Below are positions 25,084 through 32,097 of a DNA stretch of 64,000 nucleotides, in pieces. The number at the start of each line of letters is the position of its first letter. Position 1 is the stretch's first letter. The translations under genes were made by a program, and so were the position numbers. The notes below the pieces were generated by a model. The model made no database searches. It had not been told where the DNA came from and was given only the letters and a program-made list of their open reading frames with translations. Origin of the DNA: JAHDDW01 sp964648795 (GTDB lineage Bacteria; Actinomycetota; Acidimicrobiia; Acidimicrobiales; SZUA-35); the NCBI GenBank assembly GCA_964648795.1, contig CAZYMB010000005.1, forward strand, positions 1 through 64,000. Direction: 5' to 3'.

Positions 25084-25211
25084 GCTCTATTTGTCGACAA
25101 AAATACCATTTTTCTGAAGTCGCACTAGGCCAAAAGACCCTTTGAGGCAGCTCAACAAGAAAATTTCGGCCCAACGGCAGCCATAGAACCAGAAAATGCA
25201 TCAATAAGCTT

Positions 25212-25224
25212 GCGGGGTCCCCGC
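25212..25224. repeat. GC palindrome upstream of coiled-coil gene
   Basis: GCGGGGTCCCCGC is a perfect 6-1-6 inverted repeat in the spacer between the divergent nuclease and coiled-coil genes. It may be an operator or a short RNA hairpin; no T tract follows. Confidence 0.35.
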
Positions 25225-25256
25225 TAGAAAAGCGGTCTACGTCTAAGATCTTGGGC

Positions 25257-25802
25257 GTGAGTGGCGCAGATCTCAACAATGATGCAAATAGCGATGTCAA
25301 GCCGAAGCATTTCAGCATGCCTACGGCCTCCCAAGTTTCTGTTTCAGCTGGTGATGATCTCGAGATCATAGTTGATTCCAACTCGGAAACTACCAAGACA
25401 ACACCCGTTCAAGTTGATCGTCGTGAATCAACGCCTGTTCAAAGCGCCCCCCTAGAGCTTGACCACACCGAACTAGCTCAAGCTCATGCCGCAATTGTTC
25501 TCGCTAGGGCACAATCATCGGCTGCTAGACGTGAAGAGTCCGTCATGCGCAACCACCTTAAGCGGTTGGAGGCTGAGCTCGAAATACAGGTACTAGAAAC
25601 TTTAGGTCTAACTACAGAGCTTGAAACTTCTCGCAAACAATACATCGACCTCGACAAACGACTATCCGCTGAGCAAGCAAAACTGAGTGAACTCCGGGCT
25701 TCGGCTGACCGAGAACACCTCGAAAGATTAAGGCTTGCAAAACGGGTCGAGGAACTCTCTTCATCTCAGCAAAGCTTTTGGTCAAAGCTATTTAGTCGCT
25801 AA
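25257..25802 (+). CDS. Coiled-coil protein of unknown function
   Basis: The frame is open from a TTG at 25251; a GTG at 25257 lies 8 bp after a TAAGAT -10-like box and would suit a leaderless mRNA, while an ATG at 25317 (MPTASQ) is a further option. The product has an acidic Ser/Thr-rich N-terminus, then ~110 residues of continuous coiled coil rich in Glu, Leu and Arg (LKRLEAELEIQVLETLGL...), ending in a Trp/Phe-basic tail FWSKLFSR. The design resembles the C-terminal half of the HTH protein at 1863, without its DNA-binding domain. Role unknown. Confidence 0.7.
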   Translation: MSGADLNNDANSDVKPKHFSMPTASQVSVSAGDDLEIIVDSNSETTKTTPVQVDRRESTPVQSAPLELDHTELAQAHAAIVLARAQSSAARREESVMRNHLKRLEAELEIQVLETLGLTTELETSRKQYIDLDKRLSAEQAKLSELRASADREHLERLRLAKRVEELSSSQQSFWSKLFSR

Positions 25803-25900
25803 CTTCTCGCTAGCTCACCTAAAACTCGCTGTTTGAGTGGCTCAACCTGACCTAAAAAGGTTCCAGACATCTGATTTACTTGTAATAGGCGGAATTTCGG

Positions 25901-27169
25901 GTGGATCAGGCGATGTCTCAGCTTTGGCAACGGGCCAAACTAAAACGATTGTATGTAGTTAGCTGTCTAGTTCTCGCTGTATCGGTTGGCTTCGTTGTTA
26001 GTCCTTTGCGGGCAGAGCTACTGGACCAGTCGAATGAGGTAACGGTGTCATCCAGCCCGTTAACGACAGTTGACTTATCAGTTTCGGCGACCCCAATAGC
26101 CAACACGGCTACAACCCTTACGGCGGTCAAGGAACATAACGTTGAGTTCGAATCTATCCCAGAGCCAGTTGCAGAAGTTGTCAGAGTCACGAACCCTAGT
26201 TGCTATACAGATGTCAGCCTTGGTATTGCTGCGTTCTATGAACACCTTGACGTTGCCCCAACCCAGGACCAAGTTATCGAGATGATAGATGCTGCAGCTA
26301 CCGGCAAAACGTTTGCAGATATATTCTCGATTTACTTGCCCGATGATGAAGCGGCGCTTACGGACCAACAGATCGCCGATTTGAAAGACAGTGTTGAAGT
26401 CTCTGATTTTTGTGGCTTCGTGGAAAGCCACGGTGGCGGCGAACAAGTAGCGCCGGGGATTGTCTATCAACAACGTGGAATTGAACGGATTGTATTTATC
26501 GATAGAACAAAGATCACTAAAACCCTCGCTACTTCTGAGGGAACTGGTGTCGAACGCACACCAGACTTTGCCCGCCGCAATGACTTAGATGTTGCAATCA
26601 ACACCAACTGGGCGCTACCAAACGGCGACATTGACGGCTTTGTGGTTTCTAACGGAAACGTCTATGGCGGAGATCGAAACAGAGATACTGGACAGTCCTT
26701 TGACCACGATTGGACTGCTTTATTTGGGTTTACCCAAGACAAGGAAATTGACCTCCGCTGGCATGGGGAAACCTATGACGCTCCCCCAACCAACATCGAA
26801 ACTGCAGTATCAGGTCACCCATCACTGACTCACAAAGGTCAACTGGCTACAGACTTTGGTCTAAACCTTGGCCCAACTACCGGTGACCCTTACACAATCC
26901 TCAACCCGAATGCACGGTCAGCTATTGGTGTGTCCAAGAGTGGCGACGTCGTAATTATGGCTGCAGTCGTTGGTAGACCTGGCAGCGGTTATTCTGTTCT
27001 GGAGCTAGCACAGCTAATGCATCGTGTTGGAGCCCAAGAATCAGTGATGCTCGATGGGTCAGGTTCGTCCAGTCTGGTTATCAACGGCGAAGAAGTAACA
27101 GATAGCCACGACCGTAGAAAAGTACTAGTAAACCTGGGTGTTTCGACCGGTGATTGGTTCGACAGCTAG
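25901..27169 (+). CDS. Phosphodiester glycosidase (NAGPA/DUF2233) family exported protein
   Basis: The 422-residue protein starts with GTG (an ATG four codons on is possible). A membrane helix or signal (LYVVSCLVLAVSVGFVV) is followed by a Thr/Val-rich linker. The C-terminal ~210 residues carry NAGPA signatures: VAINTNWALPNGDIDGFVVSNG, NARSAIGVSKSGDVVIMAAV and GYSVLELAQLMHRVGAQESVMLDGSGSSSLVI. Relatives hydrolyse phosphodiester-linked sugars, e.g. on cell wall polymers or exopolysaccharide. A conserved-looking Cys pair (SCYTD, FCGF) lies in the middle. It precedes smpB by 9 bp. Confidence 0.88.
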   Translation: MDQAMSQLWQRAKLKRLYVVSCLVLAVSVGFVVSPLRAELLDQSNEVTVSSSPLTTVDLSVSATPIANTATTLTAVKEHNVEFESIPEPVAEVVRVTNPSCYTDVSLGIAAFYEHLDVAPTQDQVIEMIDAAATGKTFADIFSIYLPDDEAALTDQQIADLKDSVEVSDFCGFVESHGGGEQVAPGIVYQQRGIERIVFIDRTKITKTLATSEGTGVERTPDFARRNDLDVAINTNWALPNGDIDGFVVSNGNVYGGDRNRDTGQSFDHDWTALFGFTQDKEIDLRWHGETYDAPPTNIETAVSGHPSLTHKGQLATDFGLNLGPTTGDPYTILNPNARSAIGVSKSGDVVIMAAVVGRPGSGYSVLELAQLMHRVGAQESVMLDGSGSSSLVINGEEVTDSHDRRKVLVNLGVSTGDWFDS

Positions 27170-27178
27170 ACTGTCGTA

Positions 27179-27643
27179 ATGTCTACGGGTTCTGTTGCTA
27201 CGAACAAACAAGCTAAACGCAACTACGAGATCTTGGAGACCTATGAGGCAGGTATTGCGCTCAAGGGTTCTGAGGTTAAGTCCTTGCGTGATGCCCAGGC
27301 CCGCATCGATGAAGGTTTCTGTCGGTTCGAGAATGATGAGCTATGGCTAATTGGCGTTTACATCGCACCTTACAAACAGCAGAGCAGCCACTCAGTATTA
27401 GAACCAGCCCGCAAACGTAAGCTACTACTTAACCGTAGTGAGTTGACTAAGCTCAAAGCCAAGATGGACCAGCAGGGCCTTTCGGTAGTTCCAATGAAGA
27501 TCTATTTCTTGCGTGGAAACGCAAAAGTAAAGATTGGCTTGGGACGAGGCAAGAAGCATCATGACAAGCGCCAAGACATTGCCAAGCGTGACGCTCAGCG
27601 TGACATCAATCGAGAGTTAGGCCGCCGTAACAAGGGAATGTAG
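27179..27643 (+). CDS. smpB: SsrA-binding protein
   Basis: The 154-residue RNA-binding protein delivers tmRNA to stalled ribosomes. Signatures: NKQAKRNYEILETYEAGIALKGSEVKSLR, IAPY, RKRKLLLNRSEL, VPMKIYFLRGNAKVKIGLGRGKKHHDKR and a basic tail. Its RNA partner ssrA is 2.6 kb downstream on the same strand. In many Actinobacteria smpB follows ftsX; here ftsEX is 23 kb away and smpB follows a glycosidase gene. Confidence 0.97.
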   Translation: MSTGSVATNKQAKRNYEILETYEAGIALKGSEVKSLRDAQARIDEGFCRFENDELWLIGVYIAPYKQQSSHSVLEPARKRKLLLNRSELTKLKAKMDQQGLSVVPMKIYFLRGNAKVKIGLGRGKKHHDKRQDIAKRDAQRDINRELGRRNKGM

Positions 27644-27655
27644 CTAAGCGGAATG

Positions 27656-27680
27656 AAGAGCAGGAGCTCTTTGTTCTATT
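27656..27680 (+). terminator. Weak terminator-like hairpin after smpB
   Basis: AAGAGC (27656-27661), AGGA loop, GCTCTT (27666-27671), followed by TGTTCTATT. The short stem and interrupted T tract make it a weak call. Confidence 0.4.
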
Positions 27681-27684
27681 AGCC

Positions 27685-28617
27685 ATGGGATTACTTAGCT
27701 CACTGAGAAATGCATCAACGAAGACCACACCCTCAAGGCGAACATCGGCCAGCCAGCCAATAGAAGTTGGCAAAGTAGAATGGCTACGAGATCTAGACAT
27801 TGCACGAGAAAAAGCAATGGCCAACGGCAAGCCCATCTTCTTGCTATTCCAAGAAGTCCCGGGTTGCGCTGGGTGCAAGCAGTTCGGTGCAGATGTTCTG
27901 TCTAACCCAAGCCTGGTTGATGCTATAGAAGACCTATTCGTACCAATAATGATTCGCAATAACGTGGGTGGACAAGAAGCCGAAATTTTGGCTTCCTTTG
28001 GCGAGCCCGCCTGGAATTACCAGGTGGTTCGCTTTGTCGACACACAGCTGCAAGACATCATCCCAAGAGAAGATAAAGTTTGGGAAACAGGTCCCCTAGC
28101 CGCACGAATGATCGAGACATTGCATAGAGAAGGCAGACCAGTCCCCGACTATCTGCGTTTAATTGAACAAGAGCATAGCTCTCGACTAGAACAAGTTCAC
28201 TTCGCTCAAAGTTGTTTCTGGGTCGGCGAGACAGAGCTGGGTAGAATTAACGGTGTAGTTAAAACTGAAGCTGCTTGGATTGGTGGACATGAAGTCACAA
28301 CAGTTGATTTCGATCCAGACCAAATAAGCGCTGCCGACCTTACACAACAGGCAATTCATCGCAACGTTGCTACAGCAATCTTCTCTGACCCTGAAGTTGC
28401 GTTGGAGCTTGAAGCTGCCGGATATCCGACAACTATTGTCGAAGCTAAAAGAGTCAAGCCCGCCAAAGGTTCAGACCAGAACCGACAAATCAGCCGATTA
28501 AGTGGACTAAGCCTGCTGAGCGAAGCCCAAAAAACCAAGGTAAATGGTCACCTTCCAGTTTCTAAGAAAGATGCTGCTAACTATTTGCCACCATCGCTTA
28601 GATCAACGGTTGGATAG
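27685..28617 (+). CDS. Thioredoxin-like (VPGC variant of VPGUxxT) protein with MsrA-like C-terminal domain
   Basis: The 310-residue protein has two redox modules. Residues ~30-135 are thioredoxin-like: KPIFLLFQEVPGCAGCKQFGADVLSNPSLVDAI, where VPGCAGC resembles the VPGU motif of a family that often holds selenocysteine; here it is cysteine, giving a CxxC pair. Residues ~165-235 read FAQSCFWVGETELGRINGV and WIGGHEVTTVDFDP, recalling methionine sulfoxide reductase A (GCFWG...VGYAGG) with the catalytic Cys kept but G changed to S. It may reduce oxidised methionine or a small thiol substrate. It follows smpB with 41 bp between. Confidence 0.8.
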   Translation: MGLLSSLRNASTKTTPSRRTSASQPIEVGKVEWLRDLDIAREKAMANGKPIFLLFQEVPGCAGCKQFGADVLSNPSLVDAIEDLFVPIMIRNNVGGQEAEILASFGEPAWNYQVVRFVDTQLQDIIPREDKVWETGPLAARMIETLHREGRPVPDYLRLIEQEHSSRLEQVHFAQSCFWVGETELGRINGVVKTEAAWIGGHEVTTVDFDPDQISAADLTQQAIHRNVATAIFSDPEVALELEAAGYPTTIVEAKRVKPAKGSDQNRQISRLSGLSLLSEAQKTKVNGHLPVSKKDAANYLPPSLRSTVG

Positions 28618-28651
28618 TCACCGCCGTCAATTAACTCACATTGAGAGTCAG

Positions 28652-29623
28652 CTACGTCACTGACTTGGGTTCTAGGCGATCAACGGTTCTAATAGTTCGT
28701 TTTAGAATGAACATTGTAGTTGTCAGTCCGACTATGCCAAATACCTGAACTGTACTGAGACTGTCGTCGAAAAGAGTAAAGCCAACAACTAGCGCCGAAA
28801 GTGGCCAGGTAAGTTCGTAGATTGCCGAATGGCTTGCCGGTATGCGCTTCAAGCCGTAGTAGTACAGAACAGTTGCAGTGGCGCCCGTTACTAGGACAAT
28901 CGTAGCTATTTCACTCCACTGTTCGTTTGTGAGCTCGAATAGTCGGCCTTCTTGCACTAAAGCTATCGGCCACATAAACACTGCTACTGCGGCTAAACGC
29001 ATGAACGTCGTATGCAACACTGGTGTATCGTTGAGGACCCACTTTGATACTGCGGTTGAAGATCCCCATATCGCAGCAGCACCAAACCCAAATAGTGCTG
29101 CTCTAACATTTGCTGAGCCTGTGTCAAACCGCAAGTCGGGAAAGTTGAGCAAGTAGACGAAACCGATTGCTAGCAAAGTGAGTAACCCAAACACTGCTGA
29201 TGGCCTTTCTCGTAGTATTACCATCGCTGCAGCCACAGCAAACAGTGGTTGTGCTTGTTGAACCAGAATCACCACCGAGAACTCGACGAAACCAACTAGG
29301 AACAACGCCTCGGTAAATAAGAAGGTGCCTAGACCACCCGATGCTAAACCTAATATGGCTAGTATCAGCAACTTCTTTCGACTGTACTGTCTAAACCCGC
29401 TGAGTCGAAATAGCACGAAGGGCGCTAATAGCAGGGTTCCGAGTAAATGCTCTAGATAGACGACCTGAAGCGCAGGCAACGCAAAAAGGTTGGCCCGGAT
29501 AAATCCATCAAGACTCCATAACACGGCTGTGGCTACAACAGCTAGCGCTCCAAATGCGTAACTAGAACCCCAGCGACTTTTAACGGGGTTTGATGGTTGA
29601 ATTTTTGACAAACGTTTAAGCAC
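28652..29623 (-). CDS. DMT-superfamily (EamA) exporter, probably SoxR-controlled
   Basis: The 323-residue protein has ten hydrophobic helices in two EamA repeats (first half ~20-165, second ~185-310), e.g. FLFTEALFLVGFVEFSVVILVQQAQPLFAV and YYGLKRIPASHSAIYELTWPLSALV. Members export metabolites or drugs. The gene is divergent from soxR, separated by only 43 bp that contain a perfect SoxR box, so it is likely the target of that regulator. The substrate (redox-active compound or other) is not visible. Confidence 0.9.
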   Translation of the reverse strand: MLKRLSKIQPSNPVKSRWGSSYAFGALAVVATAVLWSLDGFIRANLFALPALQVVYLEHLLGTLLLAPFVLFRLSGFRQYSRKKLLILAILGLASGGLGTFLFTEALFLVGFVEFSVVILVQQAQPLFAVAAAMVILRERPSAVFGLLTLLAIGFVYLLNFPDLRFDTGSANVRAALFGFGAAAIWGSSTAVSKWVLNDTPVLHTTFMRLAAVAVFMWPIALVQEGRLFELTNEQWSEIATIVLVTGATATVLYYYGLKRIPASHSAIYELTWPLSALVVGFTLFDDSLSTVQVFGIVGLTTTMFILKRTIRTVDRLEPKSVT

Positions 29624-29640
29624 CCCCTAAACGCTATAAC

Positions 29641-29656
29641 CTCAAGTACACTTGAG
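29641..29656. promoter_or_regulatory. SoxR operator
   Basis: CTCAAGTACACTTGAG is a perfect 7-2-7 palindrome matching the core of the classical SoxR box (CTCAAGTTAACTTGAG). It lies 11 bp before the soxR ATG and 18 bp from the divergent exporter start. Confidence 0.88.
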
Positions 29657-29666
29657 ATCAATCACT

Positions 29667-30119
29667 ATGGACAAAAAAGATCAACTCACTATCGGACAAA
29701 TAGCAGAAAGAGCAGACCTTGCCGTTTCGGCGGTTCGGTTTTATGAAGACGAAGGTCTTGTTCGCGCAACCCGTTCTGAAGCAGGCCACCGCACATTTGA
29801 AAGAGGCGAACTCCGAAGAATCACGTTTATTTCTGTGTGCCAATCTCTTGGCTACACCTTGGCCGAGATAGCCACAGCACTCGAGTCGCTGCCTGCAGGC
29901 CGCACGCCAACCGAGAAAGATTGGCAAAGACTCGCGGTCAAGTTCTCTGCCGATTTGGACCAACGCATTAAAGCCTTAGTAGTACTGCAAGAGAAATTGT
30001 CAGGTTGTATTGGCTGTGGGTGCCTAAGCATGACCGAGTGCGAACTTTACAATTCAGATGACCAAATCCGCTCGCAAGGACCAGGAGCTCGTGTTCTCAA
30101 GATTGAGTCCAGACCCTAG
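29667..30119 (+). CDS. soxR: Redox-sensitive MerR-family activator SoxR
   Basis: The start at ATG 29667 (MDKKDQLTIGQIAERA) gives 150 residues. A MerR helix-turn-helix (VSAVRFYEDEGLVRATRSEAGHRTF) is followed by a dimer helix and the [2Fe-2S] motif CIGCGCLSMTEC (Cys114, 117, 119, 125), spaced CX2CXCX5C as in SoxR. Oxidation of the cluster by redox-cycling compounds switches it on. In Actinobacteria SoxR usually controls exporters and oxidoreductases rather than soxS; the divergent DMT exporter fits this. Confidence 0.95.
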   Translation: MDKKDQLTIGQIAERADLAVSAVRFYEDEGLVRATRSEAGHRTFERGELRRITFISVCQSLGYTLAEIATALESLPAGRTPTEKDWQRLAVKFSADLDQRIKALVVLQEKLSGCIGCGCLSMTECELYNSDDQIRSQGPGARVLKIESRP

Positions 30120-30200
30120 CTAACACTCTTGTAGCCAGATGGTCACATCTATGGCTTCTAGCCAGTAGAAGTCTTTACTGGTACGCTTGTAAGCCGATAC

Positions 30201-30228
30201 TTGATAAACAAATCAATAATCATTAATA
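30201..30228 (+). promoter_or_regulatory. Promoter of ssrA
   Basis: TTGATA (30201-30206), 16-bp spacer, TTAATA (30223-30228), with the first base of mature tmRNA (30233) 5 bp downstream, where transcription or 5' processing would begin. Confidence 0.6.
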
Positions 30229-30323
30229 ACCAGGGGCTGACCGGCTTTGACGTTGAGAATGGTTGATTTTATTTGCGACTCGAGTTGCTCAGACTCGTTA
30301 AACGGGGCAAACATATAATTGAC

Positions 30324-30356
30324 GCTAAAAAGTCAACAGTAACTCTTGCTGCATAA
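30324..30356 (+). other. tmRNA proteolysis-tag reading frame
   Basis: GCT AAA AAG ... GCT GCA TAA encodes the tag AKKSTVTLAA. The C-terminal LAA is the conserved signal for Clp proteases; clpP is in this window. Confidence 0.8.
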
Positions 30357-30587
30357 CCTAGTTAGGTAGCAAAGTTGCGCATTGCGAGCCCTCGGGCCAC
30401 GCGGGGCCTGACCACTACAGCCTGGCAACACAAGTAGTGGTGGACAGCTTGGAGAGACAGCTGACAGCTGGCAATAGACCGCTGACTCTCAGGAAAGACT
30501 GGGCGGAAGCTGACCCGGCAGCATGGTAGCCGCATAGCCAAACCTCGGGAATAGTCGTAGCAAGTGATCTCTCCGCTTGACGGACGG

Positions 30588-30610
30588 GGGTTCGATTCCC
30601 CCCAGCTCCA
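30588..30610 (+). repeat. Direct repeat copy 1 (ssrA 3' end; possible attB/attL core)
   Basis: Twenty-three bases covering the T-arm and acceptor end of tmRNA (GGGTTCGATTCCCC... to CAGCTCCA) recur without change at 30706-30728. Confidence 0.85.
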
Positions 30611-30665
30611 CCAAATACGTCACAACAAAATTTGAGTAAATCCCACACCGCTCGGCCTGCTACAC

Positions 30666-30706
30666 GCCAAAACCAACAACAATACTTCCAAGACCAATAA
30701 GCCTCG
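30666..30706 (+). repeat. 41-bp imperfect direct repeat, copy 1
   Basis: Begins GCCAAAACCAACAACAATAC and ends ATAAGCCTCG, directly abutting the duplicated ssrA tail. It differs from copy 2 at three positions. Confidence 0.85.
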
Positions 30707-30728
30707 GGTTCGATTCCCCCCAGCTCCA
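30706..30728 (+). repeat. Direct repeat copy 2 (orphan ssrA 3' end; possible attR core)
   Basis: An exact 23-bp copy of the tmRNA 3' end outside the gene, without the CCA (AGAG follows). This is typical of an attachment-site copy left by a tmRNA-targeting integrase. Confidence 0.8.
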
Positions 30729-30927
30729 AGAGCGCTCAATCTTCACACTTGAGCGTTGTTGGAGCTGACGTGAAAGTGCGTATTTCTAGGTTACAAATCT
30801 GAGTAGGGATCGGCGCAGCTGTACTTACCTAAATTGGGACCTGTGCATTCGCAGTTCTGGCATTCTTGGAGAGTAGCTGAAGATCCTCATCTGCCGTGGG
30901 CAAGGCTGACAGGTTTGATGCGTTCAA

Positions 30928-30968
30928 GCCAAAACCAACGACAATACTTCCAACACCGATAAGCCTCG
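30928..30968 (+). repeat. 41-bp imperfect direct repeat, copy 2
   Basis: Begins GCCAAAACCAACGACAATAC and ends GATAAGCCTCG, immediately before the possible ATG at 30969 of the oxygenase-like gene. 38 of 41 bases match copy 1. Confidence 0.85.
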
Positions 30969-30998
30969 ATGCATCACATGGTCCAGATACACTTAACT

Positions 30999-31745
30999 AT
31001 GGCGGCGAATGAGACTATAGAGATTCCTACACACTTTGATGCTTCATCGATCGGAGCTCAGGAACAAACCCAGCAACCCGGTTGCACAGAATTCGAACCT
31101 CTGGTTGACACTAAAGGTATAGAACGTATAAGCCACTGGCTAGATACTCGAACGACTAGCCATGGGCAAAATGGAGTAAGGATCGCAGAAGCAATTCTGG
31201 GGAGTGACAAACTACCCAGGGTTATGGGTCCAACTATGCATGTAATACCTGAGATCGAAACTATTCGCCAAGAGATCGCCCTAATGGCACTAGCCGCTGG
31301 TTACGACCCGATACGAGGGATTATCTTGACCTCCTATAGCATCTACCGCCCGAATGGATTTCCAACAGTATTCAAATGGCACAAAGACGCCTATGACCAC
31401 TTTCTGGATGAGGATCTTGAATCGATACAAACGGCTGCTCTTTTTTATAGTCCTGACGAGCCTGGCACGGAGGCTCTCTCCAATGATTCGCTTGGCATTG
31501 TTTATGACGCTACGACTGACCAGCCACATAATGATCCATCTCCACAACAACAAAAAGCTGGTTTAAGAGTCGCTGCCCAAGCATTCCAAGATCAGGCACC
31601 CAGCACACAAGGCGCTAAAGGCAACGTTTTCGGATTCGACCTGACCCGACAGCCTTGGCACAGAAGCCCCCAAGGACGCACCAGGCTGTTCATGTTTCAG
31701 ATCGTCGATTCAGTCGGCGTCAACGATCCGCCCATACTGTATTGA
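30999..31745 (+). CDS. Fe(II)/2-oxoglutarate-oxygenase-like protein
   Basis: The start is uncertain: ATG 30969 directly follows a repeat, and ATG 30999 (MAANETIEIPTHF) is taken here (248 residues); neither has a clear ribosome-binding site. The core has FKWHKDAYDHF, an H-x-D metal-binding motif, and ~130 residues later PWHRSPQGRTRLFMFQIV, fitting the distal His and the 2-oxoglutarate-binding Arg. SYSIYRPNGFP before HxD also fits this fold. The substrate is unknown. The gene stands alone next to the ssrA scar and is a candidate for cargo brought in by the lost element. Confidence 0.65.
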   Translation: MAANETIEIPTHFDASSIGAQEQTQQPGCTEFEPLVDTKGIERISHWLDTRTTSHGQNGVRIAEAILGSDKLPRVMGPTMHVIPEIETIRQEIALMALAAGYDPIRGIILTSYSIYRPNGFPTVFKWHKDAYDHFLDEDLESIQTAALFYSPDEPGTEALSNDSLGIVYDATTDQPHNDPSPQQQKAGLRVAAQAFQDQAPSTQGAKGNVFGFDLTRQPWHRSPQGRTRLFMFQIVDSVGVNDPPILY

Positions 31746-31888
31746 CCCCCTGCAATTACCATCAGGGCAGGAAAGCAGGTCAAAGAAATTCTTATCTATT
31801 TGGATATTTAAGCTGTTAGCCATCTTTGCCTATGAAGTTAAGATCCAGCGTTGTTCGAGCGGGCCGGCCAACAGACCAACTTCTGTGC

Positions 31889-32095
31889 CTAGTGCAAAGA
31901 TTTCCAGAAGACCACTTTGTTGTCATCTGGCCCGTAGAAATCTCTGATCCTAGCTTCTTCTTCAAAGCCCAGAGAGCTATAAAATTTCCTTGTCGCCTCG
32001 TACTGACCGGTTGAAAAAGTTTCAACGATCACGTTTCGAGCGACCTCTTCTCCTCTCCCCCTGAGTTCATTCTGCACAAACTCGATCAGCTTTTT
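31889..32095 (-). pseudogene. Truncated GNAT acetyltransferase (C-terminal remnant)
   Basis: The minus-strand frame reads LSKKLIEFVQNELRGRGEEV...VIVETFSTGQYEATRKFYSSLGFEEEARIRDFYGPDDNKVVFWKSL, the last part of a GNAT acetyltransferase (motif B with TRKFYSSLGF). An in-frame stop sits directly upstream, abutting the 3' end of the next gene, so the acetyl-CoA-binding half is lost. This is probably a decayed gene rather than an assembly error, as the neighbour's stop lies at the junction. Confidence 0.75.
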
Positions 32096-32097
32096 AC

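Larger units (their letters stand above)
30233..30613 (+). ncRNA. ssrA: Transfer-messenger RNA (tmRNA)
   Basis: The 5' end GGGGCTGA and 3' CAGCTCCACCA pair into a tRNA-like acceptor with the alanine-identity G3-U pair, and CCA is encoded. The T arm GGGGGTTCGATTCCCC is intact. The tag frame runs from the GCT resume codon at 30324 to the TAA at 30354-30356, preceded by the usual CGTTAAAC...ATAATT region, and encodes AKKSTVTLAA, ending in the LAA degron seen by ClpXP. Length 381 nt is normal. It works with SmpB, encoded 2.6 kb upstream. The 3' end is partly duplicated at 30706. Confidence 0.93.
30614..30968. other. Non-coding remnant region downstream of ssrA
   Basis: No convincing gene is seen here. 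The region holds the second ssrA-tail copy (30706-30728) and both copies of the 41-bp repeat (30666-30706 and 30928-30968). After the second ssrA-tail copy comes GAGCGCTCAATCTTCACACTTGAGCG, a weak inverted repeat (CGCTCAA...TTGAGCG). It looks like the scar of an integration or excision at the tmRNA gene. Confidence 0.6.

Noticed and set aside
25901..27169. Phosphodiester glycosidase considered as part of a DNA-uptake set with the nuclease
   Set aside because: The genes are on opposite strands and the glycosidase family acts on sugar phosphodiesters; no direct evidence links them.
30415..30729. Minus-strand open frame with an AGGNRTPVR stretch
   Set aside because: It is the antisense of the tmRNA 3' end and its duplicate; this peptide string is a well-known artefact of translating tmRNA/tRNA T-arms.
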